From CAVURS01 sp963834425 (GTDB lineage: Bacteria; Actinomycetota; Actinomycetes; Actinomycetales; CAVURS01), in assembly GCA_963834425.1 (NCBI GenBank), contig CAWIBR010000008.1, positions 1 through 64,000 of the forward strand: a DNA stretch of 64,000 nucleotides. The letters are read 5' to 3'. Below are positions 1 to 9,050 of the stretch, in pieces. The translations under genes were made by a program, and so were the position numbers. The notes under the pieces are model-generated. The model did not search any database and was not told the origin of the DNA. It was given only the letters and a program-made list of their open reading frames with translations. Position 1 is the first letter of the stretch. Every line of letters begins with the position of its first letter.

Positions 1-189
1 TGGTCGACGGTGCGGGCCCTGCCTCGGCGCCAAGCGCAGGTCGTGGCCCTCTATTACCTGTACGACCTCGGCGTGGCGGAGGTCGCTGCGATCCTGCAGA
101 TGACCGACGGCACCGTGAAGACCCATCTGTCCCGCGCTCGCAAGACCTTGGCGGCGCGCCTCGATCCCCCCGGCGGTGAGCTGTCGTGA
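1..189 (+). CDS. ECF-type RNA polymerase sigma factor, C-terminal end (partial)
   Basis: Only the last 62 codons lie in the window; the 5' part is cut off. The frame from base 1 to the TGA at 187-189 reads as sigma-70 region 4: a Leu-Pro-Arg-Arg-Gln segment, then a helix-turn-helix (VAAILQMTDGTVKTHLSRAR) that would contact the -35 element. The tail resembles ECF or SigE-like sigma factors. Its stop overlaps the GTG start of the next gene (GTGA at 186-189), so the two are probably translationally coupled. The subgroup cannot be assigned from this fragment. Confidence 0.85.
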   Translation, partial: WSTVRALPRRQAQVVALYYLYDLGVAEVAAILQMTDGTVKTHLSRARKTLAARLDPPGGELS

Positions 190-1181
190 CCATCGACGAA
201 CGGGCCCGTGAGGCCGCCCGGAGGACGAGCAGCGCTATCGCCGCGACGACCGATGCCTCCGAGGGCTACCAGGATCTGCTCCGGATGCGCCGACGCCGGT
301 CTCGGACCGTGCTTGTCCTCGCCACCGCAACGGTTTTCGCGGTCGCCGCTGCGCTCTGGGCTGGCTCCTATGGCTTGTCGGCTCGGCGTACGGCGCCCGC
401 CGTCCCAGCACCGAGCCCGACCCACACGGAGAGTTTGGCCAAGCCGTTCCTGGCCGCGCCGCCGCTCTGTGGCGCCGATGACTACACCCAGTTCATCCTG
501 CGTCAGGAGGGCCTCAGCAACGATGTCCGATCGGCTACGGACGTCTCAGGGCTCTGCCCGGGCGGACCCGTGGCCGGACGCTACTTGTCCGTGTTGATGA
601 GCGTGGGCGCCCCGGAGCCCTTCGCCTTCACCCTGCCGGCCGACTGGACGGTGCGTGGAGTGTTCTCCGACAACGCCGACGACGCGTTGCCGGCTGGCGG
701 CGGCATCCTGGTGCGATCGGTCCGGACCGGCGACGGTTTCGCGATCACCGTCTACCCGGTCGAGCGCGACCCCTCCGGTAACAGGGGCACCGATCTGGGT
801 CTGACGCCGCAACAGATCGCGACCTGGGCCGCGGCCCAGCACCCGGTTGCTGCCTCGCCGGCGACCCCGACGACCGTCGATGGCCGCGCCGCATGGCAGG
901 TCGACTTCGCGCTTCGCTCGGGAGCGCCGGCGCCGACCCCCTGCATCATCGGCGGTGGCTGCGCAGCGGTCTTCGACGTGCGGACCATGTCCGCCTCGGG
1001 GCCGGGCGCGTTCGGGATCCTCCCGGGCGGGCAGTCTAGAGCCGTGCTGTTCTCCACGACGTCCGGCGCACCCGTGCTGGTGTGGGTCTGGGGGCACGCC
1101 GGGAGCGACGACATCACGAACCCGAAGAGTGAGATCCGCGCCGTTGTCGACAGCATCGACCTCGGTCCGCAGCTGGGCTGA
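186..1181 (+). CDS. Single-pass membrane protein coupled to a sigma factor
   Basis: 331 residues, starting with a GTG that overlaps the sigma factor stop. A short basic N-terminus (RMRRRRSR at 33-40) precedes one hydrophobic segment at about 41-61, then about 270 residues predicted to lie outside the membrane, with a closely spaced Cys pair (CIIGGGC). The position directly after a sigma gene suggests an anti-sigma or sensor partner. No zinc-binding anti-sigma motif (HxxxCxxC) is visible in the cytosolic part, so this role is inferred from gene order only. No family is recognised for the outer domain. Confidence 0.7.
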   Translation: MTIDERAREAARRTSSAIAATTDASEGYQDLLRMRRRRSRTVLVLATATVFAVAAALWAGSYGLSARRTAPAVPAPSPTHTESLAKPFLAAPPLCGADDYTQFILRQEGLSNDVRSATDVSGLCPGGPVAGRYLSVLMSVGAPEPFAFTLPADWTVRGVFSDNADDALPAGGGILVRSVRTGDGFAITVYPVERDPSGNRGTDLGLTPQQIATWAAAQHPVAASPATPTTVDGRAAWQVDFALRSGAPAPTPCIIGGGCAAVFDVRTMSASGPGAFGILPGGQSRAVLFSTTSGAPVLVWVWGHAGSDDITNPKSEIRAVVDSIDLGPQLG

Positions 1182-1190
1182 CGGCGCCCC

Positions 1191-3146
1191 TCAACTCTCG
1201 CTGGAGCAGCAGCTTTCGTCGCCGGGCTGAGCCGCAGTGCGATGGCCGGGCTCCGGTGTGTCCAGGGCGGGGTTGCGGTCGAAGAAGCCGTAGGGCTTGA
1301 GCACGAAGCCCGCATAGTCGACCGGCATGATCGGCCAGTCCTCCGGGCGTGGGAAGTGGGTCAGCCCGAAGGTGTGCCAGAGCACGATGTCGGTCCCGTC
1401 GATGTCCCGGTCGGCGCGCACCCAGGTGTCGATGCCGGTGTTGCCGGGGTTCTGGTTGACGAACTGCCCACTGGGATAACGCTGTTCGTCGTCCTGAGCG
1501 GTGACCCAGAGATGACGGGTGGTGAAGGCTGCCCGCTGCGCGATCGAGGAGTCGTCGGCGGCGAGCAGGGTTGGCTGGCCCTCCGGGTGCAGCGCGTAGC
1601 CGACCGGCTCGCCGACGGCGTTCCGCCGGGCCGGGTTGACGACATGCCAGGTGCGACCGACCGAGCCGTCGGCCAGCCGGGCCGCCTCCGACTCGCGGCG
1701 CAGCCGAGTCGCCCGCTTGGTGAATCCGTTGCCATACGGGTTGTCCGGTCCGGTCGGCACCCGCACGGCGTCCACCTCGTCGACCGCGTTGCCCACGCCG
1801 TCGACCATCATGTCCAGCCGCACCGAGAACAAGTGCTGGTGGTACGGCGCGCCGACCCCCGGCGCGATCTGGCTGGCCCACGGGTACGCCGAGCCGTCCG
1901 GTCGCGCGCCGGGAAAGGCCGAGGCGAAGACCACGCCGGTGGCCTTGCACTCCAGCTCGATCGTGCCGTCGAGGTAGAGGTACCAGTAGAAGCCGTAGTC
2001 GTAGTTGCCCACGGTGATGAAGAACGAGATCACCAGCCGGCGCTGCCGCCGGGTCGACGTGGCTCCGCTGTAGGGATCGGTGTGCTTCCAGAGGATCCCG
2101 TAGTCCTCCTCGTGCAGGCAGATCGCGTTGGGCAGCTGGCGCGGGTGCCCGTCGTCATCGGCGATCGTTGCGTCGACGTAGTGAATCTCGCCGAGGCAGT
2201 CGCAGCCCAGCTCGAGCGCGTTGGCGTCCTTGCCGAGCGAGTACTCACCCGCGTCGAAGTAGTTCTGCCAGAACCGAACCGGCGACGGGTCGCCGTACGG
2301 CACCACCATCTCGGCGACCGAGGCCCGGTAGATGATCGGACGCAGCCGGTCGCCGTCGCGGAAGCCGATCTCGTGCAGGGTCAGGCCCTCGACCTGGTCG
2401 AAGCCGATCCGGAACCTCCAGCGCTCCCACTCCACGACGTCGCCGTCGACCGTGAAACTGGCGCCCTCGGGCTGGCGGATCTCGATCGGCCGCTGGGTCG
2501 TGCGCGCCGGTCGCTCGGGGTCGGGGAGATGGAAGTCCTGCGCGGTCATCGGGACGTCGAAGTCCGCGTCGTCGACGAGCTGGGTCACCTCGCGCGTGAT
2601 CAGGTCGACATAGGCCACGACACCGTCGATCGGATGGGCCCAGATGTTGTCGTCGTCGTTCAGCTGCAGGAAGGACAGGCAGCGCACCAGGCGCCGCCCT
2701 TGCTCACCGGGCAGGTCGAACGTTCCGGCACTCAGCGCCGAGATCCGGATCCGTTGCGGTTCGGTCAATCCGCGGCGGGCCATCGCCGCGCACCAGGCCT
2801 CGTCCTTCCAGAGGATCTCCTCGACCAGGGCGAACTCCTCACCCATGATCGGCGGTTGCCCTTCGCGCACCACGTCCACATCGCGCTGGGACACGACGGC
2901 GCCGGCGTTGAGCCAGGCGAGGACCTCCTGGACCCGGCCAGTCTCGCGGTCCAACAACACCGTGCGCACGACGCGGGGGGTCGGGTCGCCCTCGGACCAG
3001 GCGAGCACGTCGCGCTTGGTGGGCTCCTGCAACATCACGAGTGGGAAGCGGGTGGCCGGCCCGATCAGGCCCGCCTGCTCCAGCACGACCCGGTTCCGGG
3101 CGATCTCGTCGGCCGTCAGCCGGTCCAACGGGTGGTGCGTGGTCAC
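1191..3146 (-). CDS. Primary-amine oxidase (copper/topaquinone amine oxidase)
   Basis: Oxidises primary amines to aldehyde, ammonia and H2O2, using copper and a topaquinone made from its own tyrosine. The cofactor site NYDY, the catalytic Asp in WQNYFDAGEYSLG and a copper-site YHQH are all present. From the GTG at 3146 (GGGAG seven bases upstream) the protein has 651 residues, with the topaquinone Tyr at 382 and the catalytic Asp at 298, the same numbers as in Arthrobacter globiformis phenylethylamine oxidase. An upstream ATG at 3182 would add 12 residues with a poorer ribosome site. The gene is divergent from a LysR regulator that probably controls it. Substrate is unknown; phenylethylamine, tyramine or histamine are typical. 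Confidence 0.95.
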   Translation of the reverse strand: MTTHHPLDRLTADEIARNRVVLEQAGLIGPATRFPLVMLQEPTKRDVLAWSEGDPTPRVVRTVLLDRETGRVQEVLAWLNAGAVVSQRDVDVVREGQPPIMGEEFALVEEILWKDEAWCAAMARRGLTEPQRIRISALSAGTFDLPGEQGRRLVRCLSFLQLNDDDNIWAHPIDGVVAYVDLITREVTQLVDDADFDVPMTAQDFHLPDPERPARTTQRPIEIRQPEGASFTVDGDVVEWERWRFRIGFDQVEGLTLHEIGFRDGDRLRPIIYRASVAEMVVPYGDPSPVRFWQNYFDAGEYSLGKDANALELGCDCLGEIHYVDATIADDDGHPRQLPNAICLHEEDYGILWKHTDPYSGATSTRRQRRLVISFFITVGNYDYGFYWYLYLDGTIELECKATGVVFASAFPGARPDGSAYPWASQIAPGVGAPYHQHLFSVRLDMMVDGVGNAVDEVDAVRVPTGPDNPYGNGFTKRATRLRRESEAARLADGSVGRTWHVVNPARRNAVGEPVGYALHPEGQPTLLAADDSSIAQRAAFTTRHLWVTAQDDEQRYPSGQFVNQNPGNTGIDTWVRADRDIDGTDIVLWHTFGLTHFPRPEDWPIMPVDYAGFVLKPYGFFDRNPALDTPEPGHRTAAQPGDESCCSSES

Positions 3147-3210
3147 CGGTGCTCCCATTCTGTGTGGTCTCCGGCCCAGCATCGCGGCTGCCGCTCGCGG
3201 GGAGAAGGTC

Positions 3211-3238
3211 CTGGTCGTTGCGTTTTATTGATGACCAG
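3211..3238. promoter_or_regulatory. Inverted repeat between amine oxidase and lysR
   Basis: CTGGTC (3211-3216) and GACCAG (3233-3238) form a perfect 6-bp dyad separated by 16 bases, with an AT-rich centre (TTTTATT) that is unusual for this GC-rich DNA. It sits in the 103-bp gap between two divergent genes, 11 bp before the lysR start. A LysR-type or other operator is the simplest reading. This is inferred from position and symmetry only. Confidence 0.4.
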
Positions 3239-3249
3239 CATCGGGCAGG

Positions 3250-4188
3250 ATGACGCGGGTGGCCGAGCCGTCGTACACGTTGGTGCAGCTGCGCTACTTC
3301 GCGGCGGCCGCCGAGCTCGGCAGCATGACGGCCGCCGCCCGCCAGCTCCGCGTCTCCCAGTCCGCCGTGTCCACCGCGGTCGCCCAGCTGGAGAGCGACC
3401 TCGGCGTGCAGCTGCTGCTGCGCCACCACGCGCGCGGCCTGACCCTGACCGCGGCCGGTCGGTCCTTCTTCACCGAGCTGCGCAGCTTCCTGGTGCAGGC
3501 CGCCGAGCTGACCGAGCACGCCCGGGACGCCGGGGGAGCGCTCGTGGGTGAGCTGGCGGTCGGCTGCTTCGCCACGCTGGCCCCCTTCCACCTGCCCGCG
3601 CTGCTCGCGGCGTACGAAGGCAAGTTCCCCCAGGTGCACGTCACCGTGATCGAGGGCGAGCACGCCCAGCTCAAGAAGGCGCTGCGCGACGGCGCCTGCG
3701 AGCTGAGCCTGATGTATGCCTTCGAGCTCGACGACGACATCGACCGGCTGCTGGTGGACAGCGCTCGCCCGTACGCCATCGTGGCCGCCAATCACCCACT
3801 CGCGGGGCGGAAGCGGGTGTCGCTGGCCGAGCTGGCGCCGGAGCCGATGGTGCTGCTGGACCTGCCCTATAGCAACGCGTACTTCGAGTCGATCATCGCC
3901 TCGACCGGGCTGGTGCCCCAGGTGCGCTTCCGCACGTCGGGCTACGAGACGGTGCGCTCCCTCGTCGCCAACGGTCATGGCTACGCCCTGCTGAACCAGC
4001 AGCCTGCGCACGCCGAGACCTACTCCGGCCAGAAGGTCGTCTCGCTCGCCTTGCGCGACGACCTGCCGCCGCTCGAGATCGTGCTGACCTGGATGCGCGG
4101 GGTCCGGCTGACCCGGCGCGCGCAGGCCTTCATCACGCTGTCCCGACAGGTGTACGCCGCCCGGCGTCGGGGCGCTCCGTCTCGCTGA
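3250..4188 (+). CDS. LysR-family transcriptional regulator
   Basis: 312 residues, a normal LysR length. The N-terminal winged helix-turn-helix spans about residues 10-67 (AARQLRVSQSAVSTAVAQLE), followed by a periplasmic-binding-protein-like effector domain. LysR proteins usually regulate a divergent neighbour in response to a pathway compound, so the amine oxidase is the likely target and an amine or aldehyde the likely inducer. The reading frame is intact. Confidence 0.9.
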   Translation: MTRVAEPSYTLVQLRYFAAAAELGSMTAAARQLRVSQSAVSTAVAQLESDLGVQLLLRHHARGLTLTAAGRSFFTELRSFLVQAAELTEHARDAGGALVGELAVGCFATLAPFHLPALLAAYEGKFPQVHVTVIEGEHAQLKKALRDGACELSLMYAFELDDDIDRLLVDSARPYAIVAANHPLAGRKRVSLAELAPEPMVLLDLPYSNAYFESIIASTGLVPQVRFRTSGYETVRSLVANGHGYALLNQQPAHAETYSGQKVVSLALRDDLPPLEIVLTWMRGVRLTRRAQAFITLSRQVYAARRRGAPSR

Positions 4189-4217
4189 GGTGCGCGCGGG
4201 TCGAGGTTCACGCGGGC

Positions 4218-4441
4218 TTTGTACGGCGCGCCGGTTGCGCTCCGGCTGGGCTTTCAGACGGCTGGGTACGGCGCGCGGCTTCCGCGCGGGGCTGGGGCTT
4301 GCTCGCGGGTCGCCTTTCCGCGGTCCGAAAACGGTCACGCAGATTGTCGATGCGCGGTTGCCGAAAATAGTTGCTATGCAACGGGATTCGGGTGGTTGTC
4401 GGGGTTGACCGTTGTCGGACGATAGGTCTAGAATCGAACAC
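4218..4441 (+). repeat. Conserved upstream element of 13E12 repeat, copy 1
   Basis: The non-coding stretch before the first 13E12 gene recurs before the second copy (18169-18411). Shared parts are a GC-rich block with CAGACGGCTGGGTACGGCG, an AAACGGTCACGCAGA block, the 13-bp palindrome GTTGCTATGCAAC (4370-4382) and the promoter next to the ATG. The element is therefore part of the duplicated unit rather than local intergenic DNA. Confidence 0.8.
4405..4434 (+). promoter_or_regulatory. Promoter of 13E12 copy 1 (probably leaderless)
   Basis: A -35 TTGACC (4405-4410), an 18-bp spacer and a -10 TAGAAT (4429-4434) lie directly before the ATG at 4442. With a start site about seven bases after the -10, the transcript would begin at or next to the ATG. 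No Shine-Dalgarno sequence is present. The same arrangement is kept in copy 2. Confidence 0.65.
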
Positions 4442-5919
4442 ATGAACGAGGGCAGCGTTCACCCCGACGACACCGGGGCTGGAGTCCGACCGGCGACCCG
4501 GCCCTCGATGCGGCTGCTGGCGCGGCTACGCCCGCGAGGTGGCCGCCGTCAACGACTACGACCTGACCGCCCTGGTCCGCCTGGACTCGCCCTCGACCGG
4601 GCTGCATGCGGCGGCCCGGAACGTGGAGCTGCTGCGCCGGCGGCTGGCGGTCTTCGACTCCCGCTACGTGGCCGCGGTCGAGGTCGGGGACGAGCCGGCC
4701 CGCTACGCCCGGCCCTCCACGGCGGCCTTCCTGCGGGAGCAGCTGCGGCTGTCCGCTGGTGAGGCCAAGCGGCGGGTGGACCTGGCCCACGCGATCACCC
4801 CGGAGGTGGCGTTCACCGGGGAAGTCCTCCCGGCGGCGTGTCCGAGCCTGGCGGCCGGGATCAGCGCGGGTGAGGTCTCCGGGGAGCATGCCCGGATCAT
4901 GCTGGACACCCTCGGCAAGCTGCCCGGCCCGGTCCGCGAGGACTCCGGGGCGGTGGTGGAGGCCGAGATGGCCACCGCCGCGGCCAAGGTGACCCCGGCC
5001 GACCTGGAGGTGCTGGCCCGGGAGGTGATGGTCCGGGCCGACCCCGACGGGACCCTGCGCGATATCGACCACGCCGCATAAGCAGCGCGGGCTGCGGTTG
5101 TGGAAGAAACGCGGTCAGGCCGGGTACACCCTGCAGGCCGACCTGGACCAGGAAACCGGTGAAGCCGCCCGGGTCGTGCTGGACGCCTGGTCCAAACCCG
5201 CCCCCGCCGTGCCCGCCACCCCCGTGGCAGCCGAACGCGGATGGGCCGACCAGCCCGACCAACCCAGCCGAGCCGGGCGATGACCCAGCCGCGGTGGTGG
5301 AGGTGCCGGGCACCCGGGATGACCGCCCCCACCAGGTGCGGATGCACGACGCGTTCGGTGACGTCCTCAAAGCCATCCTGAACTCCGGGGACCTGCCCGC
5401 CTGCGGCGGCACCCCGGCCGCGATCGTCTGGCACATCGACGACCAGGTGCTGCGACCGGTACGGGTTCGCCGTCTCCGAGCACGGCACCCTGCTCCCGGT
5501 CGGGGACGCCCTCCGAGGCGCCGACCAGGCCGCGCTGTACGTGCTGATCGAGAACAGCAAGGGCGTCCCGCTCTACCTCGGCCGCACCTCCCGGATCGCC
5601 ACCCCCGGCCAGACCATCGCCCTGGCCGCCCGAGACCGCGGCTGTTCCTTCCCCGGCTGCGACCGGCCCCCGTCTCACTGCCAGCGACACCACATCACCG
5701 ACTGGGCCAACGGCGGCCCCACCGACATCGACAACCTCACCCTCCTGTGCGGCTACCACCACCGAGAACACGCCAAACGCGGCTGGAAATGCGTCATGCT
5801 TGAACGGGCTGCCGCACTGGCGACCACCCGCCTGGCTCGACCCCACCCGAACACCCATCCGCAACACCCGACACTTCACCCTGCCCGACACCGGTGAGGG
5901 CGAAGCGGTCGGCAGCTGA
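4442..5919 (+). pseudogene. 13E12 repeat family protein (DUF222 + HNH endonuclease domain), broken copy 1
   Basis: Recognised by the DUF222-type helical region (about 4540-5080, with LVRLDSPSTGLHAAARNVEL and AMATAAAKVTPADLEVLA-like segments) and a C-terminal HNH zinc motif (CSFPGCDRP then HCQRHHITDWANGG and LCGYHH, about 5640-5765). The family C-terminus, TRTPIRNTRHFTLPDTG, runs to the TGA at 5917-5919. At least four changes of frame are needed to read it through (near 4500, 5085, 5270, 5470 and 5800). 13E12 proteins are multi-copy in actinobacteria and their cellular role is not established. As given, the gene cannot make a full product. Confidence 0.85.
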
Positions 5920-6019
5920 CCCCGTCGCTATCTGCGAAGACGATGCAGAGGTGATGAAACATCTATTGGACGGATGCCGGAGCTCTACGGGACGCTGAAC
6001 CGACCGAGAGGAGGGCAGC

Positions 6020-7162
6020 GTGCCGACGCCCGAAGCGCCCAACGCGCAGCCGACGCCCGACGTCAGCCGCGCCGTCATCCGCGATACCACCGCGATCGCT
6101 GTCATCCCCGCGCCCACCGGACTCGAGGGCGACCGGATGGCCTGGCTGGAGCGCCGACTGCAGTCGGCGCCCGGCCTTCGGTCGCGCGACGAGGTCGGCA
6201 ACCTGGTCTGGCGGCTCGGCCCGGCCGGCACCGACGAACCTCAGGACACGGCGTACGACGTGCTGCTGCTGGTGCACGTGGACACGGTCTTCGACGCCTC
6301 GGTCCCGCACGTCGTGATCGAGCGGGACGGGTGGCTGTGCGGACCCGGGGTCGGGGACAACTCGGCCGCGATCGCCACCGCGGTCAATGTGGTCGAGTCG
6401 CTGGAGCTGACCGGTGACGCATCCCTCGCGGTGGCGTTCACCGTCGGCGAGGAGGGCCTGGGCAGTCTGCGCGGGGCTCGGCACGCCTGCGCAACAATTG
6501 CGGCGCGGCAAGTGATAGCGCTGGAGGGCCACGGGCTGGACTCGGTCTTCGTTGACGCCGTGGGCTGCGTGCGAGCGGCCATCAGCGTGACCGGCCCGGG
6601 CGGTCACTCGTGGTGGGATCGGGGCCGGCCGAGCGCGACCCACGATCTGGTGCACCTGCTGGCCGAGCTGCTCGACGCGGCACCGGCCGAGGTGGCGGTC
6701 AACGTCGGCACGGTCGCCGGAGGCAGCGCCGTGAACGCCATCGCGGCCTCGGCCCGCGCCGTTGTCGAAGCCCGCTCACTCGACCAGTTGGCGTTGGTCG
6801 AGACCGAAAAGCTGCTGGCCGAGATCGGCGTCGACCTGGGCACCACAGTGGACGTCGAGATCCTGGACCGTCGCCCGGCCGGCCGGCTCGACCACTCCCA
6901 CCCGCTGGTCCGGGTGGTCCTGGCCGAGCGCGCGGCCCTGGGCCTACCGGCGAACCTGACCAGTGGGTCGACCGACGCGAATGCCGCTCTGGCGCTGGGG
7001 ATCCCGGCGCTCGCCATCGGGTGCGCCCGCGGCGCCGACATGCACGCCGAGGCCGAGCGCATCGACATCTCCTCGCTTCCGCTGGGCATCGCCCAGCTCC
7101 AGCGAGTGCTTCGTACCCTGCTCGCCGAGCGGACCACCACCACCAGAGAGGCGCGACCATGA
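6020..7162 (+). CDS. M20-family metallopeptidase/amidohydrolase
   Basis: 380 residues from a GTG with GAGAGGAGGG upstream. The di-zinc site of M20 peptidases (ArgE/DapE/YgeY type) is visible: H86-x-D88 (HVDTVFD), D113 in GVGDNSAA, the catalytic Glu pair E144-E145 (GEEG) and a C-terminal GADMHAEAE histidine. The gene opens a four-gene operon; its stop overlaps the next start (ATGA). Family members hydrolyse amide or peptide bonds of small substrates. Here it may release or deacylate a substrate for the flavin hydroxylase downstream, which is inference from the operon. Confidence 0.88.
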   Translation: MPTPEAPNAQPTPDVSRAVIRDTTAIAVIPAPTGLEGDRMAWLERRLQSAPGLRSRDEVGNLVWRLGPAGTDEPQDTAYDVLLLVHVDTVFDASVPHVVIERDGWLCGPGVGDNSAAIATAVNVVESLELTGDASLAVAFTVGEEGLGSLRGARHACATIAARQVIALEGHGLDSVFVDAVGCVRAAISVTGPGGHSWWDRGRPSATHDLVHLLAELLDAAPAEVAVNVGTVAGGSAVNAIAASARAVVEARSLDQLALVETEKLLAEIGVDLGTTVDVEILDRRPAGRLDHSHPLVRVVLAERAALGLPANLTSGSTDANAALALGIPALAIGCARGADMHAEAERIDISSLPLGIAQLQRVLRTLLAERTTTTREARP

Positions 7163-8625
7163 TTCGGACCGGAGCGCAGTACAAGGAGTCGCTCGCCGAC
7201 GGCCGTGAGGTCTGGATCGACGGCGAGCAGGTCAAGGACGTGACCACGCACCCGGCGTTCCGGCCGATCGTCGAGGCCCGCGCGCGGATCTTCGACCTGG
7301 CTCACGAGTCGGCCACCGCGGCGACGATGACCTACGTCGACGAGGAGACCGGCGAGACGTGCGCGATCGGCGCGAAGCCCCCGACGTCCAAGGACGACTG
7401 GCGGGCCAAGCATCAGGCCGTGGAGACGGTGTTCGACGACATCGGCGGGGTCGTGACGCGGGTCGGCGACGAGACGGTCGGCGAGATGTGGTCGTTGCAG
7501 GACGGCCAGGACGTGCTCGACGAGATCGACCCGACCTTCTCGGCGAACATCCGCAACCACGTACGCCGGGCCGCCCTGATGGACCCGTTCCACGTGTCCG
7601 CGAACACCGATCCCAAGGGCGACCGGGGCAAGCACCCGAGGGAGCAGGATCCCGACGTACTGCTCCGGGTGGTGCGCGAGACCGACAACGGCATCGTCGT
7701 CCGAGGTGCGAAGTTCGAAACCGCTGCGGCGTATGCGAACCAGGCGTTCGTCAAGCCCACCATCGGCGACTGGGGCAACGACGCGCTGTCGGAGTACGCC
7801 GTCGGCTTCCTGGCCGACATGGGCGCGCCGGGCATCCGGCACCTGTGCCGTTCGGGCTTTGCCGGCCGGCTGCCCGCAGCCGACTACCCGCTGAGCAACC
7901 GGTTCGACGAGGTCGACACGATGATCGTCTTCGACGACGTCGAGATCCCCTGGGAGAACGTCTTCTTCTACCGGCACACCAAGGCGGCCGCCTTCATCCG
8001 GGCGACCCTGCACCGCTACAGCATGTACTCGTTCGTGCAGCGTCACCTGCGCTTCGCCGACCTGATGCTCGGCCTGGCCTACGCCAACGCCCAGCAGACC
8101 GGAACCAAGATGCACCAAGGGGTTCGGGAGAAGATCGCGCAGGTTGCGTGCTATCGCGAGGGCATCGCCGCTCACCTCACGGCGGCGATCGAGATGGCCC
8201 AGGAGAGTCCGAGCGGGCTGACCATGCCGAACCAGTCGCTCCTCTATTCCGGTCGGGTGCACGCCTGCTCGCAGCTGCCGGAGATGATGCATCTGGTCCG
8301 CGACCTGTGCGGCTGCCAGATCAGCCTGGTGCCCAGCCACGCGATGTTCCAGGACCCGCGGCCGGGGGAGTGGCTGCAGAAGTACTTCCGGGTCGGCGAC
8401 ATCGACGCCGAGCAGCGACGCCGGATGCTGACCTACGCGCGCGACCTGCTGAACTCGGACTACGCCGGCCACCGGCTGACCTTCCAGCTCTTCGCCCAGT
8501 CACCGCCCTTCTCGCACCTGCTCGCGGTCTACAACAACTACGACTTCGGGCCTGCGGTCGAGCGGATGAGTGCCTCGGCCCGGCTGGACGCACCCCTCGA
8601 CGTGCCGGTCGGACTCCCGTCGTGA
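7159..8625 (+). CDS. HpaB-family flavin-dependent monooxygenase (4-hydroxyphenylacetate 3-hydroxylase-like)
   Basis: 488 residues starting at the ATGA overlap with the M20 gene. The HpaB/PvcC/4-hydroxybutyryl-CoA dehydratase fold is recognisable throughout: an N-terminal MIRTGAQYKESL segment, the central FDEVDTMIVFDDVEIPWE segment typical of the acyl-CoA-dehydrogenase-like flavin fold, and a C-terminal segment ending FSHLLAVYNNYDFGP. Two-component members hydroxylate phenols using reduced FAD from a separate reductase. No HpaC-like reductase is seen in the window. RidA and M20 partners suggest a nitrogen-containing aromatic substrate rather than plain 4-hydroxyphenylacetate; this is inference. 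Confidence 0.9.
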   Translation: MIRTGAQYKESLADGREVWIDGEQVKDVTTHPAFRPIVEARARIFDLAHESATAATMTYVDEETGETCAIGAKPPTSKDDWRAKHQAVETVFDDIGGVVTRVGDETVGEMWSLQDGQDVLDEIDPTFSANIRNHVRRAALMDPFHVSANTDPKGDRGKHPREQDPDVLLRVVRETDNGIVVRGAKFETAAAYANQAFVKPTIGDWGNDALSEYAVGFLADMGAPGIRHLCRSGFAGRLPAADYPLSNRFDEVDTMIVFDDVEIPWENVFFYRHTKAAAFIRATLHRYSMYSFVQRHLRFADLMLGLAYANAQQTGTKMHQGVREKIAQVACYREGIAAHLTAAIEMAQESPSGLTMPNQSLLYSGRVHACSQLPEMMHLVRDLCGCQISLVPSHAMFQDPRPGEWLQKYFRVGDIDAEQRRRMLTYARDLLNSDYAGHRLTFQLFAQSPPFSHLLAVYNNYDFGPAVERMSASARLDAPLDVPVGLPS

Positions 8626-9050
8626 GCGCACCGATCGAGGTGGGCGGACACCTGCGGATCCGGCCGTTCAACACCGCGGAGACCTATCCGGAGCAACGGC
8701 TGTCGAACGACCTGTGCCAGGCCGTCGTGGCCGGCGACACCATCTATCTGCGCGGCCAGGTCGCCCAGGACCTCCAGACGCGGGAGTCGGTCGCGATCGG
8801 CGACCCGGCCGGCCAGACGCAGCGGGTGATGGACAACATCGAGCTGCTGCTCGCCGAGGCCGGCGTCGGCAAGGAGCAGATCGTCACCTGCACCATCTAC
8901 CTCACCGACATCCGGCACCGGGAGGCGGTCTACGGCGTGCTGGGCGAGCGGCTCGCGGGCGTCTTCCCGTGCTTCACCGGGGTGGTGGTCTCGGCGCTGG
9001 CCCGGCCCGAATGGTTGGTCGAGGTCACGGCCACGGCCGTCCGGTCATGA
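8622..9050 (+). CDS. RidA-family enamine/imine deaminase-like protein
   Basis: 142 residues starting at a GTGA overlap with the monooxygenase gene. It carries the RidA (YjgF/YER057c/UK114) core: LYLRGQVA-like strand, a QTQRVMDNIELLLAEAG helix, ITCTIYLTDI-type strand and a C-terminal ARPEWLVEVTATAV strand. RidA proteins hydrolyse reactive enamines or imines to ketones. Some family branches lack the catalytic Arg and may only bind ligand. In this operon it would clear an imine intermediate formed after hydroxylation or amine oxidation (inferred). The frame is intact. Confidence 0.9.
   Translation: MSAPIEVGGHLRIRPFNTAETYPEQRLSNDLCQAVVAGDTIYLRGQVAQDLQTRESVAIGDPAGQTQRVMDNIELLLAEAGVGKEQIVTCTIYLTDIRHREAVYGVLGERLAGVFPCFTGVVVSALARPEWLVEVTATAVRS

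Noticed and set aside
1242..3551. Long plus-strand reading frame (769 codons) over the amine oxidase gene
   Set aside because: It is antisense to a gene with all catalytic residues and known numbering; the translated sequence is low-complexity Val/Gly/Arg/Asp typical of GC-rich shadow frames.
4442..5919. Active HNH homing endonuclease
   Set aside because: The HNH motif survives, but several frame changes separate it from the N-terminal domain, and 13E12 proteins have no shown homing activity.
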